The notes under the pieces are model-generated. The model saw only the letters and a list, made by a program, of their open reading frames with translations, was not told the DNA's origin and made no database searches. Positions 28,901 to 44,561 of a DNA stretch of 64,000 bases are shown here, piece by piece; within the stretch, counting starts at the first letter, position 1; each line of letters begins with the position of its first letter. Position numbers and translations under genes: made by a program. Source of the stretch: Sinotaia quadrata (lineage: Eukaryota; Mollusca; Gastropoda; Architaenioglossa; Viviparidae); NCBI GenBank assembly GCA_028829895.1, contig CM054178.1, positions 102,166,058-102,230,057 on the forward strand, given 5' to 3'.

Positions 28901-31900
28901 AAACCCCCAAATTTATCCTAACAAAATTATCATGAATTAAAATAATGCAAAGAATTATATAAATAAATCTAAAGATTATTTCATGCACATGTGCCTATGG
29001 CACTGTTTGCAAAACTCTGTAAAAATTAAACTTCTAAATATGTATTTGAATGTGTGTTATATAAGTCAATGCAAAGTATCACTATAAAATGACTTATTCA
29101 GAATGGATGAGTCATTATATTGACAAATGTATTTTTGTTTCAATGTTATAGAGAGACAAATTATTTATAATTCATTTTTGTTCTTATAAACATGCAAATT
29201 TCTTAGAATTTTTGGTTGTTATAAATAAGCAAATTTTAGATTTCATTTTTGGCTGTTATGAAACTCAATACTTTTAGAATTCAATTTCTGTTGTTATAAT
29301 GAGGCAATGTTTTAGAATTTATCTATGCTTTTTTATAAACAGGCAATGTTTGTAGAATTCATTTTTGTTGTTCTAAAGAGGAATGTTTTTAGAATTCATT
29401 CTTTTGTTTTGTATAAAAAGACAATATTTTTAGAATTCATTCTTTTGTTTTGTTATAAAAAGACAATATTTTTAGAATTCCTTCTTTTGCTGCTGCAAAG
29501 AGGCAATATTTTCAGAAATCAATTTTTGTTGTTCTAAACAGGAATGATTATAGAATTTAATTTTTGTTATTATAAAAAGAAAATGTTTTTAGAAATATTT
29601 TTTTGTTGTTCTAAACAGACAATGTTTTTAGAATTAATTTTTTGTTATTGTTATAAAACGGAAGTTTTTAGAAATTATTTCTTTTTGTTTTAAATAGACA
29701 TTTTTAGAATTATATTTTTGTTATTGTTATAAAAAGGAAATTTTTTGGAAATAATTTTTTGTTGTTCTCAACAATGTTTTGAGAATTCTTTTCTTATTGT
29801 TATAAACAGATCATGTTTTTAGAATTCATTTTCTGTTGTTATAAAATGACAATGTTTTCAGAATTTAAACAGATTCAATTCTGAATGGGGCAGTTGTAAT
29901 TTTCATAAAATACCTGTGTGAAAGTTAGAATGCTAGATGTCAGTTGTGGTATGGTATAGCACTGACATTAGAGATGTGAAAAATCTAGCATAAGCATCAA
30001 CTTTTACAACAATCCTAGCTTCCTATCTCCAAAATGTTTAGGCATTGATTAAGCTATTTCTTCTCCAAAGATTTTGTTCTGAAAATAACTCCTCATTTTA
30101 TAGTCTAGATCCAAACTATCCTTGATATTTTTCTCTAAGAGAGAAGAAATTTTCTGACCCAAACTGCTTGCCTCTCAGTGGCAATGGTTCTCCTGTGAGG
30201 GATGAATGGATTGTGAAAAGAAATTAACATGCCTGAGTGAATATTCTGAAATATTCATTCATTTGAGATTATTAATTATTCCCATGCTATCTCTGACAAC
30301 ACACCATCAAATAATATACAATCATCAATCAGGCTAGCAATTTTTCCTTGATTATGAACAGAAGAGCCGAACTCATCAAAACAGACCATCTATGTGCAAA
30401 CATCAAATTGGCATTTGCAGCAATGGTTAGTGAATGTATACTAAATCTCTCTCTCTCTATCCAAGGATAGGACAGCACCCTTTATACGATCTTTAGTGGT
30501 GGTGCTAATATCACTCAACAAACTAAAAAAAAGCAGGTGAAGCCACATCACCATAATGCTACACTTACTGCTTGGTTGGTGACTTCTGCAACGTGTAAAT
30601 AGCTTTAGAGTCAAGTTTGATAGGCTGTGCTTTATCAATTATATTTAAAAGGAAGGCAATTTTGTCCATGTCAAGAGAATCCATGGAAAAGGTATTAGAA
30701 ATGTGTGAAGATAGAGAGAAATCTGACAGGTCTTTCCACCCCTAGTGTCTTGGAAGTGAAAAACCAGAACCATGGCAAAGGAGTCTGAAGCAATCAAAGA
30801 AGTGAACTAGCTAACCACTCTTGTAATGGTCAGTGCTTAAACAAAACAGCCCACAAATGTTTGGGTCTTCTGTTGTCATATGATGACTGATTTATCATCT
30901 ACTGGAATGATCAAGTGTCTTCACCTGTCATGACATTATAAATCACATTACTTTTTGTCGTACTGACATTTGTGTCTCCTCATTACTATTGAATACAATG
31001 AACCTGTATTTTCACCCAACAAGCTGGAGTTAGTGATGACAGCCATCATCAGGCTAAAAAATCAACCCTCTCTGTCTCAGAGAAATTCTTTTGTATTCCT
31101 TTCTCAAGATATTGCAAAGAATATGATAAAAAATGACTGGATCCAGAAAGTTGCTGGCTCATGTTTACATCTGTAGATTCTACTGTCATGGTAAATGTCT
31201 TAATGTCATTTCTTTTGTCATATGTTTCTAGACAAAGGCAGAGTCTACGTTCTATTGTTTCTTAGCAAAATATTTTGAACAACTTCCACAAAATATGCAC
31301 ATTCTTTCACTCCTGCATTAGTATATACTTAGCAGTAGGAGAAGGAGTTGAAATATTCTCGGGGTGGCCATTGTGCATTCAGAGTGGGCAAACAGATCAG
31401 GCATCATTAAAAAAAAAAGTAAAGATAAAAATGTCTTGCTATCACTACAGAAAAGGACAAAAGGGTAACAGGAGTGAAAAAGCCAATAAAACTGTTCAGG
31501 AAAAAGCTGACATTTGATTAGAAAAAAATTTATGTCTTACCTCTTCTTTAAAACCACAGTTCTGAGGATGAATAAAAATCAACTTATATTTCCTAAAATT
31601 GTCTTGAAAAAGTCTTCAGATTTTCTTGCAGATAAATATATCATGACTCAGAACTTACCTCATCTCCAGCTCCCCTGTCTTGACTGGGCCCTTCTTTTGG
31701 TTCTTCTGTATCTTTTTCTGGCTCATCTTTCTTTACTTCTGGCTCTGGCTCCCACACCCGTGTAAAAAAGTCAAAAGCTTCTTCCTGAGTTGGCATGAAT
31801 GACGTCTGTAGAGACATCAACATCTCCAATCAGAAACTGAAATTTTCTTGCAAAAAATATTCCCTTGTACAGATAATGAACATATATTCTGAGACACAGA

Positions 31901-33279
31901 TATGTCCTCTAGCAAGAATAACATATATATGCAAATAATGAACATATATTGAGATACAGATATACCTTCTTGCAAAAATATCACCCATGTGCTGATAATA
32001 GACATATCTTTCTACAAAATTACTTCAGTTACATAGTGTGCCTTATCATATTTCCTTTATTCAAATTAATGTATTTCAAATGACATCCCTACAACCACTA
32101 CCATTCGCATGAATATTCAAAATAAATTTTAAATATAGGAAAATCATATACTGTCAAGCTATGATGCTATTCAAATTAGTACACTTATCTCCAGTCCCCT
32201 AACCCCTAAGTATACTATATATAAATGCTAAATGTAGAAAAATCATATAATCTAAGGTCATGGTCATATTTTCAATTTAGCACAATCAGTCTCTTATGTA
32301 ATTTTTTAAGTTCTCTCTGTGAACACTAAGAACACCGATGTTAACATAAATGGTCAAATTCATGATACTGTATTTATTCTTTCTCTGATTGGGACGATTG
32401 CATCTTTTGCCCCCTGGTGCAAAGTGCACTGCTGGAAGGAAGTTTCAGGCATGGATGTGCAGAGTGGAATGGAGTGGAGCATGATTGACATAAAGTTGAT
32501 AGGGTGATGATGGTGGGTGGGAGTGGAGGTAAGTCAACTGTTCTGCTTTTTGTTTCCTTTTGTATCATGCCACCAACATTCATTTCAAAGACAACTGAAT
32601 TTATATTACATTTATGTGAAGTCACTGTTAATTCATGTTTATTATAAATTAAAACATACATGCTTTTGCTTTTTAAAAATTTGTCTCTGTCAACAATTGA
32701 TGTAAGCTGAAATTTTTATTTATTTTTTTTACCTGGGAGCATATCCAACAACATCTTTTAATATCACACTGGTAAATGATTTATGTTTGCTTGTAGCATT
32801 TCTACATTTTTTGTCGCCTTTGCTTAAATAACAGCATGGGTGATGAAAACCAAGAATTTTCTTGTATTAGTATCACAAATTTTATTATAAATTTTATTTA
32901 TAAGTGGAATTATTCTGATTTTGTTTCCAAAAATGGGAATGTTTTGATTCGTGTTATTTATTAGATAGTTTTATTTCAGACTGCAATTGGATATCTTAGC
33001 TATTTTCATGGTATGCTGTGAGTAGTTTATTTCATTCTGTGGTTTATAGTTTAATTTCAGAGTACAGTTTGCTGTGGAGAGCTTATTTCACTTCATGTCA
33101 TTTTTATAGCATATGACATAATTCATTAAATCTTTCTTACAATATAAGTATTTTTTGTTACTTCATTTTAATAATAATTTTTTTGAAAATTCACTGTTGT
33201 CTGTTCTTATCATGTGAGTATGTTGTTTACTTCATTTTAATGTCAACTTCTTTGATAATAATTTGTTAAGTTTATTTGT

Positions 33280-33314
<35 letters not shown>

Positions 33315-36300
33315 CTACACAATAATAAAAGCTTCTTAAATGATAATTGGTTAAGTTTGTTCCTAACATATGGTTCTTTAACTTCACTTTAATAATAGCT
33401 TCTCTGACAATAACTGGTTAAAATCTGTCTTATTATATAAGTAATTTTTACTTAATTTTAATAAAAACTTTAATAATAATTGGTTAAGCCTGTCCTTTTT
33501 CTGTTTTTACTTTAAAAACACTTGATGGTAATATGGATTATTTTCAACTATCAAGAAGTCTGTGATTGTATCATCAAGAAATTTTAAATTAAAATAACAA
33601 TTATTTCATTCTATATTAATTATATGCAGCAAAGTATTTTCTTGCCAAAATCAATTTGAAATGTTATAAACCATTGATAACATTTAATTATAACTTTGTG
33701 TGTCAAAAGCTTGTTTTGAGAAAACATATTTCACTAACTGCAAAGCAAAAGCACACTTGTAAGTATTAGTCTGTTTGGATTATCTAAAAGTATTTGAAAA
33801 AAAAATCTTTCATGCTACTTATTATTACTGAATATTATTTCTGAGTCAAGAGCCATCAGCTAACGTAATAAAGCTGCTTCACAAAAAGTTATTAAATTGT
33901 TTTTTCTAATTAACATTTAGGCAGAGAAGTATAAGATATTAACTGTCAAAAACTAATTATTAAATTTATAATATAGCATAAGTGTCACCTTCAAAATATT
34001 ATTTTAATAAATATATAAAATTTAAAGTGATGAATATGTGTTTAAAATTATTAAAGATTTAACTTTCATTATTTATGAAATAAATACTTTTGTAAAATTA
34101 TTGTGCTAAGTAAGAGATGTATGAAATATAATGACTATGGTGTGTTACAAGTAAAATATGTGAAAAGGGTGTATAGGAAAGAGTGAGCAAGTCAAATGTT
34201 GTTTACTGTCAAAGACTACCTTCTCTGCAGTGATCTGTCCCATTTTCTTCCAACGCTGTCGCAACCGTTGCGCTTTATCTTCAGTAGAACGTTCTAATTC
34301 AGCATTAAATTCCTGTTAGAGAATCATTTTCAGACACTAGATATTAGGAATAATTTACATATAAAATGGCCATATTAAATTATATATTTAACAAATATGT
34401 CTGGTCAAATAAATGTCATATTGTACACCTTAAGAATAGAAAAACCAAGCATAAATCATAGTATAATGTTTAAATCAATAACTATGTATGGTCAAACAAC
34501 CGGCATTTTGTATATTTTGTGAGTGGCAGTGAGACTGCAACAATGATTCTCTGAAAAATAAGACAAATTTATGTGATTTTAAAATTTCCTCTTCTTGAAC
34601 AGATAACAAATGTTAAATACTAGGGATCTCAATGGCTTGGCCATAAACAAATGCACAATCAATTACTGTAAACTTTATTTTAAATTATTTTAAATATGAA
34701 ACAAAATATTCTCTTTTATTTCACTTCAATAATGTAAACTGTGTTAATACAGTATGTTATAACACACACACACACACACACACAACACACAAATACAATC
34801 AAGAAGAGTTATAATCTGAAAATAAAACTTATGTTAGTTCTGATATCATTCTTGACATAACTGCTTTTAAGTAGTTTCAAAACCTACTTAGATAATCAAA
34901 TGCAAACAGGCCATCTCATCTTTTTTAATACTGTTAACATATGCATGAAAATGTATTTGTTATTTCAAAATAAAGACATAAGTAAAAATAAGAATATGGT
35001 AGATGTGTTACAGGATTATAAGTCATGTCAGCCATTGTAAGTTAGTTTTGTATAAAGTGATTGCAAACAGTTAATTGTGAACAAGTAGCCTAATTAGAGA
35101 TTACATATTCAGTTGACAATAACGTGAAAATTTGTCAAGATAATGGAAATGACAATTGAGAGAATGAATTTAAAAAAAAATCAACTAAAGCTAGTGTGAG
35201 TTTTAAACTATTAACAATAAATTTGTGTTGGAAATGAACAAAAATATTACACTACTGATTGAACGTAAACGTAGAAATGTTATTCCAAATCATGAATCAA
35301 TAAAAATGGACAATAATTTCATAGATTTCTCTATCTGTTTGTGATGCACTGCAAAATCAAAAATAAGACTCAAGAATCATTTATCAATTCATTGTGAAAG
35401 TGTGCTGAAAATGAATAATAAAACTGTAATTGATTTGCTTGAAAAACAAACTATAGCAGTGACCTTATGAAGTGAAAAGAAGAAAGAAACTTGAATACTT
35501 CACGTCAATGTGAAATGTGTTTTCTTCATTGAATATCTAATTAAAGTCTAATTAATTTATGAAAGAAATGTTTAGTTATAGAACACACAAAAAATAATCT
35601 CTGCCTGAAAGTTAAGTCATAAAAATTAACTTTTTTTTAGCTTTGATTATATTATGTGCACATGAACAAACAAGAACACTAACCTTAAATTTATAATTTT
35701 CCAACTCGTTCTGCAATTGGAGGATATATTTCAAGAAGGAAAATGATTTATCATTAATAAGATTAAGAGAAAATTAAAAAAAAATATTCTGTACTGTTAT
35801 TTTTATCAAAGCAATACACTGTAATACTTTAACAGAAGTCAAACCATAAAATCCCAGAGTGCATAACTGTATGTCCTTTTATCTGAATGTACTCAGCATG
35901 ACTGACATTCAGATAGAGGCAGAAAAATGGGGAAATTTAAATCCAGAACACAATGAGTAAAATTCTAATAAAGTATTCCCCTTTCATACGTTAGATATTT
36001 AAAAATTTGCTGCATGCTGGATTTATTCTCACTAAAGAGAAGTTAATCTGCTATGTGAAACATAGTGAAGAAGCTAAATCTATGAAAAACTTGACTTAGC
36101 AAACATCTCTCCCATTACAAAATGCCTTTAGTTAAGTGGAATTTGAAAATGAGTGTTGATAAAGAAAACATTACATTTCAGTTTGTAAAAATAAATTATT
36201 ATTTTCAAAGTAAATTTTTACTTAAATTACATACTGATTATTAAGTGTTCTTAATAAAGAACTTGAAATAGAAATGTTTATGCTGTAATAAATGCTCTTC

Positions 36301-39300
36301 ACAAAATATTATAAATAAGGATTATCTTCTGATGCAATCACTATCAAATGACTGCAATAACAGCAATATACTGAAGATCCAATAAAGAATATAAAATGTG
36401 GAATTTAAACAACAAATCCCACATCAAAAGATTTTGTCAGAACCAGCAAATATCATGTCCAACGTCCAAATAAAAATCAGAAAATAAACAACCACAGAAT
36501 CATGTAAACTGCACTGCATGTTGGTTTTTATTTAAATAAAAAAATGGATAGAGAATCAAGAATAAAATATAAATGCGTATGTACTTTATATTATTTCTAT
36601 CTTCTGAACACATTCTAAATTCTATACCTCATCAAATCTAGATTCTTGTTTATCACGCAGTGTTCTCTGACGTTTCCGTTCTTCTCGAGCCTCTTTCTCC
36701 AGCTCACCTTCTGCTTCTTCCTGAAGCATCAGAGACAGTTCATTTAGCACAGGCAGCTAATGCCTACATTAATTGTGTTACCAAACCGAATGTGAACAGT
36801 TCATTTAACAAAGGTAGCTTAAATCTAGATTAACTTTAGTTCATTTAGCACAGGTAGCTTACACCTAGATTAACTTTAGTTATCAAACTGAATGTATGTA
36901 GTTCATTTAGCACAGGTAGTTAATACTAGTATTAACTTATAATTATAAAGCCTAACTTAAACAGTTCGTTGAGCAAAGATAGCTGACACCTAGATTAACC
37001 TTGAGTTATCAAACTTAACTTACACCTTTTGTTAAGCATAGGTAGGGAACACTTTAATTAACCTTCAGCTTCCAAATTTAACTTGCACAGTTCATTTAGC
37101 AATGTCAGCTAACACCAAGATTAATTGTCAGTTGTCAAACTGAACTTATTAATTATTAAACTTAAATGTTTCATGAAGCATGTAATGAATATGAACCTAT
37201 CAGTTATTAAACTGACTTACTCACAATCTCAAGTATAATGCACAATTTTTTAGAAGAGTTTTTGTTAGAAAGTTAGATGCTTGCAATTTATATAGGAAAG
37301 TTAATTGTGGCAGTTATAAGATAAAGAATAGTGTTCTGACACAGCAGGTGCTGAAAGGAAATATACCAGTCAATCTGTAGAAAGACCCACATTATCTTTT
37401 GTCATTTGCTATAACTGATCAATATCCCCAAGAAAGGAAATACCAGTAGCTTTGTCAAAAGTACAAGTATAAAGTGCTGGCTTCAACCCAAGATGAATAC
37501 TGGTAACATGAGACAGGTGCAAATCTAAAACATGTTTGATTGACAATGACTAATCTTATTTAGATAACCAAAGAGTATATAAAGTTATAGATTTTTAAAT
37601 ATGGTAACATTCAAAGACTGTGTGCATTATACTCAGGTATGCATTAAAGATATAAATAACTAACGCATAGTATAACTTAACCTTATTACTCAAGGCATGA
37701 TTAATTTGGAACATTAGTTAAAATATAGAATAAATTAACCATTTAGTTACCTTACTTGACATATATATTTAATGTAGTATAGATTGTTAATATTTATTTG
37801 AGATTAACTTACATTTCATTAATTTCTTGCTACTGCTTTGTATGTTTACAACTTTTGTTTACCTTAATATATTTTACACATTGAACCTAATACAGTTAGC
37901 TTATATCTAAAATAGCTTAATAATTTTGTAACTTTAAGTAACATAAATACTTAATTCAGCATAATTTCCATTGGAGTTAGAGTTTTTCAATACAAACCAC
38001 AGAAGGGGTTAATAATTAACATTTAAATTATCAAAACTATTTTATACAATTTATTGAGCGCATTTAACTTACAGCTCTCTCTTATTATAGGTTAACTTCT
38101 GAAATTTTATTATTGCTTGCTTGCTCTTTTTATGTAGTTAAGCCAAAGTTACATTTTATTTCAAGCATAATAATTTTTTTTAAATCAATAAAATTAAAAA
38201 AATGTACATATATGGCTTGCTAACTTATTGAATGCTTTTTAAGAAAATTTACAAAGTTTCAGTTGTACATTTCTTCAGCTATCTGTTATCTATTTATTTA
38301 GTAGAGTAAATATTACATTTTTTTTATATTTCCAAAATAAATTAAATTAATAGGTACAATCTACCAGCAACTATAAATATCCTATAAAAATTATAAGTAC
38401 AGCTAAGAACAATCATAACAGCTCCTAGATCAGGGACGGGCAACATACGGCCTGCGGGCCGGGTCCGGCCCGCGAAGGGATTTTGACCGGCCCGCTGACT
38501 GTTTCTGGCCGTACATGGTAATGTGGCCCGCGTCCACATCCCGCCGCAATCTCCCACTACTTTCTTACTGCGTCGCAGTTAATAGTGACTGTTAGTTATT
38601 CTTTGATTGTTTTCCGTTAGATTTAGAATTTACAATAAAATTTTTATCATTTTTTTTGCCAAGAAACATAAAGTTGACAGCAAGTGTCCATTTAACAAAG
38701 ATTGGATACCTAAGTACTTTTTCACAGAAGTCGGCAAGATAGCAGTATGTTTGCTGTGCAGTGAAAGTGTTGCCATGTTGAAAGAGTACAACATTAGCCG
38801 CCATGGTAATGTGGCCCCATCCACATCCTGCCACATCCTGCCCAATCTCCCACTACTTTCTTACTGTGTCGCAATAATAGTGACTGTTAGTTATTCTTTG
38901 GTTGTTTTCGGTTAGATTTAGAATTTACAATAAAATTTTTATCATGGGTTTTGCCAAGAAACGTAAAGTGCATTTAACAAAGATTGGATGCCTAAGTACT
39001 TTTTTACAGAAGGCAAGAAAGCAGTATGTTTGCTGTGCAGTGAAAGTGTTGCCGTGTTGAAAGAGTACAACATTAGCCGCCATTATGCAACGAAACATGC
39101 AGGCTGGCAGCACTTTATCAGCAGCGGAAAGGCAAACAAAAGCAACAGAACTGGACAGAAAACTTGTAAAGCAGCAGAATGTATTCAGAAAAGTCAAAAT
39201 AGCCCAGAAAGCTGCTACTCATGCCAGCTTTGTGGCCGCATACAACATTGCTAAGCACAGCAAATCGTTCTGTGATGGTGAATTTGTCAAAAAGTGCATG

Positions 39301-42300
39301 CTCGATGTAGCTGATCAAGTCTGTCCAAAACACAGAAACAAGTTTGAAGAAGTCAGTTTGTCAAGAAGAACTGTGGCTCGCCACATTGAAGCAATTGGTG
39401 AAGGCCTGACATCACAACTGAAAGGGCGTGTACCTTCATTTCAGCTGTTTTCCCTGGCATTGGATGAAAGCACTGACATCGATGACAATGCACAGTTGCT
39501 CATCTTTGTAAGAGGCATTTCAGAAAACTTTAAACTCACAGAATTGCTGTCACTGGAATCAATGAAAGACACTACTACCGGGGAAGATATTTTCGAATGT
39601 GTGGAAAATGCCTTGCACACAATGGCAGAAAATGGTAAGTGTTACTACGGATGGTTCTCCATCTTTGACAGGAAAGAAAAGTTGGTCTACTGAAGAGACT
39701 GGGTGACCATGTTGCAGAGGTCGATTGCTCCAGGGAATTGATATTTCAACATTGCCTAATACACCAGGAAGTGCTGTGTAAAAGTGTGCTTGACATGAAA
39801 CATGTTGTGGATCCAGTTGTGAAAATTGTTAATTTCATCAGGGCGAGAGGTCTAAATCACAGACAGTTTATCACACTTCTGGAAGATTGCGGTTCTGATC
39901 ACAGTGGTGTTTTGTATCATACCGCTGTACGCTGGTTGAGTTTGGGGAAAGTTCTGAGACGTGTCTGGGACCTGAAAACAGAAATCTTACTGTTTTTGGA
40001 GATGAAAGGGAAAGATACAGAATATCCTCAACTCAGAAAATCAGAATGGCTGTCAGATCTGGCGTTTGCAGTTGATCTCTTTGAACATATGAATGAATTG
40101 AACACCAGACTTCAAGGGAAGGGCACTTTTGCTCACGAAATGTACTCAGTGAAGGCATTCAAGGTGAAGCTAAAACTGTTTTCTCGCCAGTTCAGTCAGA
40201 ATATCACAACACACTTTCCAACACTCGAAACTATGGCACCCCAGATGATGTCAACTGAGAAGTACACCCATATGATATCTGCACTAGACAATGAATTTTC
40301 TCGTCGTTTTGCGGACTTCCAGAAACTTGCTGCTGAGTTTGATATCTTGTCATCACCGTTTACAACTGACTTTGAAAAGGCGCCAGATGCTTTACAGCTG
40401 GAACTGATTGATCTGCAGTGTGACTCTACCCTGAAAGAGAAATTCCAATCTGAAAGCATTGACACATTTTATGCGTCACTGAATGAGTCCAAGTTTGCCA
40501 ACCTGAGAAAGATGGCTATGAAACTACTTGTTCTGTTCGGATCTACATACATTTGCGAACAAACATTTTCGACCATGAACATTAACAAGACAAAGCTGCG
40601 TTCCAATCTAACTGATGTTTACGTGCAGTCTTTACTGAGAATTTCTACGTCTGACATGCAGCCAGAGTTCAAACAACTTGTTGAAAACTTTGATCGACCA
40701 CAGATGTCTCATTGACTTCAGCAGCTATTGAAGTACATTACGTTAAATTCATTAATACTGTTTTTGGTCTCTATGCTTTAATGTTTACAAGTTTAAAGTT
40801 TACATTAAATGCGATTTATTCCTTGCATAGGTGGATTAATACGCGATTAAGGTATTGATTTAGTAATCCGACCCGCCAAGGACTTCATTTTCCCATACCT
40901 GGCCCGCCGACTGAAGAAGTTGCCCACCCCTGTCCTAGATTAATGATAAGATACATATGACTTTAAGCAAATTAAAATCTAATAAAAATATAAGATTAGA
41001 GAAGAATGAACATTATAAAACAAAAGTCCACACTTCATGCTGCTGCAAATGTCAAATAAAAACTAAAGCACAATGAAGATAGCTGGCATGTGAGCAGGCA
41101 AGCTTTAAGTGGAAACACAAATGAGAGAGTGACTGACTGATATGCCATACAAAATCTGATAAATAGGTCATACTTTAATAAGCTAGTCAACTCTTTTAAC
41201 ATAATATATCTGCTTTTAATCAATTACAACATGAAATAGAGATGTAGATCATACATGGAAAAATAATATTCCAGCTCAAACAGTTTAGGGACTACATTAC
41301 CTTAGCCTTTTGAAGACGATCTCTCATTCTGGCACGAAGACTAGTACCTTTTTTAATTAGGGGTTCTGTCCTAGGAGTCTCTTCAGGCACTGGAGTTTGA
41401 GGGGTAACTGATTCTTTAGATGGTACTGTGGAAATAAAGAAAACATTTATACGCCAATATGCATAAATGTCTCTTTAAAAAATTCAAAAACTAGTGCTGT
41501 TAAAGATTATTTAGTGCTAATCTGACTTGTATTTTGAAAATAAATATGTTAATTACTTTTGCCTATCTCAGCTTCCTTGGCAGGAACTGTAAGTGTCTGT
41601 TCCTCAAGAGTTGTTTGCGCTTTCTCCAATGTTGAAAGAGGCTGTGTTGTTATGTCATCTTCAGACCTTTGAAACGGTTGAATGTCTTCCTTTTACACAG
41701 ATTTCAAATATAACATAGTTATTAGATATACAATATATACTCATTTGGAAATTAATCACTGTATTTATTTCTCTTAATTTTATGGGATAGATAAGTCTAA
41801 GGTTTAGCAAAGTCATGGGTATGTTTAGGAGGGAGAAAAAAATTAAACCCAATTTGGTTGTGATTATGCACTTTGAAAGTTATAAACAATGTATAAAGTG
41901 GTCTGTAATAAATGTAGTCAAAATTCTGTGATATGTATTGTCTCAAAATATGTATATGAAAAACTGATGAGTGCATATATAATGATCATAGCATCTGTTA
42001 CTAACACTAACATCTGTTACTAACACTAACATTGTTACTAACACTAACATCTGTTAATAACACTAACATCTGTTACTAACACTAACATCTGTTACTAACA
42101 CTAACATTGTTACTAACACTAGCATCTGTTACTAACACTAACATCTATTAATAACACTAACATCTGTTAATAACATTTAACATCATCTATACATTCATAT
42201 ACTTAAAATCACAAGATAAACTATCCAGTAAGGATATTACAGAGGAAGCACACTCAGATTTAAAAATAGTACATTTCTCAGGGATAGAGTGAAGGTGACA

Positions 42301-44525
42301 TGAAAGTAAAAGAAGTTATTTTTAGCATTATAACTTTTAACCTTTATTTCTTCTGTTATAACTTCTTCTGCCCCTTCTGTGGCTGACAATGCCATCTCTT
42401 CCTCCCTGATGGTATCCTCCACCCTCTGACGGCTTTGACTTCTCATGGCACTCAACTGACCAGCAACATCTTCCTTAGGTGAAGTAAGCTTGGAAAGCTG
42501 AATAAATAATAAATTAAAAAATTCAACAGCAACTTACCAATGTCACCAATCCAAAACATATCTGATTAAACCAAACCTACAAGATATTCTCTGTAATATA
42601 AGAGATGTAAATGTATTGAAATTTTAAAATATATAGGTAAGATTTTAGATAAATAAAAAATTGTTAAAATAACATATTCTCTAAATTTATTTAAAACAAG
42701 TTGTATTGCAAGATAATTATGCCAAGGAAATGTTTTTCATTATGCATTAATCTGCAGTGTACAACTATCCATTATCTATCCAACAAGTTTGTACAGATTT
42801 ACATATGTTGGCATTGAAATATGAAATTTTACTAATAACTGAAATATGATACATTCAATTGTCACAAATTTCTTATGCATAACATACATCTCCAACAACT
42901 TTATTTATCTTAACTCCAACCTCTAGCTAAAACAGATTTACTGAATTCTAAGTGGGCTGTTAGAAAATCAAGAAATGTCAATGATAAAGTGAAGAGCAAG
43001 AATCTCACAGCCTTCTTTCTCTGTCTCCGGCGAGATTTCAGATCTTTGACAAGATGTTCTGCTTCTACTGCCTCTTCAGCCATCTGGAAAAAAATAAATA
43101 TCTATGAAAAAACCAATAAATTAAACAATTAACAATAAACACAAGTAAAGAACAAAGTCTACAACCCAATGTGTACCAACATTCACATAAGTATAGTCAC
43201 ACATAAAAACACACACACTAATGCACACAAAACAACACATGTATGCAACTGGAAGGATCAACATAAAACAAGTAAATTATTGTTTTTTTTAACAGAGAAA
43301 TTCTCACTTAAATTTCAATAAATTAACAATGGAAATAAAGTGCAAAAATAATTATTATTAACAAATGGATGACATTTTTTTTAAAAGAAGAAAGTATTAC
43401 CTCTGCAGCTGAAGATTCACCTTCAGTTTGAGAAAAAGCCTGATATGCTGCTTCAGTATCTGAATCCTTTGGTGAGAAAATAATTAAAAAGCCAAGATTT
43501 ATAATACTCTCCCTCAAATGTATATTTTCTGACATATAAATACAAACATGACCGAAAATATTATTGTTATAATATAGTTGTACAAACCCAGAATGTAGTG
43601 CATCCAATACTGTTAACAATGTCAAATTCACACATGCACTTTTAGTTCTATTAAAACCATTTATTAACCTCTGGATAATTGAGATGCTGTTGTATTTAGA
43701 CATATGTGGATTTGAACATTTGCAGTATTAAATTATGTTCATTCATATGTGGGTTTGTTCAGCTATAGTCTTTTAGTCTCATGATAAAAACAATATTAAA
43801 GACCAAGAGAAATGGAATATAGATCAAACATAGTTTTTGAACAAGATTTGCCCCATTATTAAGACACACAATCCCAAGCCCAAGTGACATCACGAATGGG
43901 AGTCAAATGGCTGCCAATGTAATTTCCTCTGTGCACCATACTAGTTTGATCTAATTCGTGCTGATGACAGTGAAAGTTCATCTGATAGTAGTTTGCATAC
44001 CATTCCTAATGATGTTGGAGATACCGAGGAAACAGTGACTGATGATGACCATGTCTGGTAAGTTATTTTTCTGATAATATACAGTAACCATACTAAATGC
44101 CATACATTTGTAGTCATCATTAAGCTCACAGACATATTTCTAATTATTAGAATAAGTTATATATGATTTTTATATGAATGATGAAAGCTTTAAAAGTAGT
44201 TTTGTAATTGTCATTTTATATATATTATATTTACTACCAATATTTATTACTATTAGTGATAGTATTAATGATCTGTACTAACATTTAGAGAATAGCAGTA
44301 GAGTTATTTTTTAAATAAGTGATTATCATTCTGTATATAATTTAAAATTACTTTATTTTCTAGCAATACAGAGAATAGCAGTATAGACTTGTTTTTAAGT
44401 GAATGATTATTATTCATATAATTTTTTAATTACTTTACCTACTGTAAGACTAAGAGTAGTTTCTTTTATATTTCTCTCTATATTTATGTTTATGAATGTC
44501 TGTATAAATGTTATGTGTGTTTATT

Positions 44526-44561
<36 letters not shown>

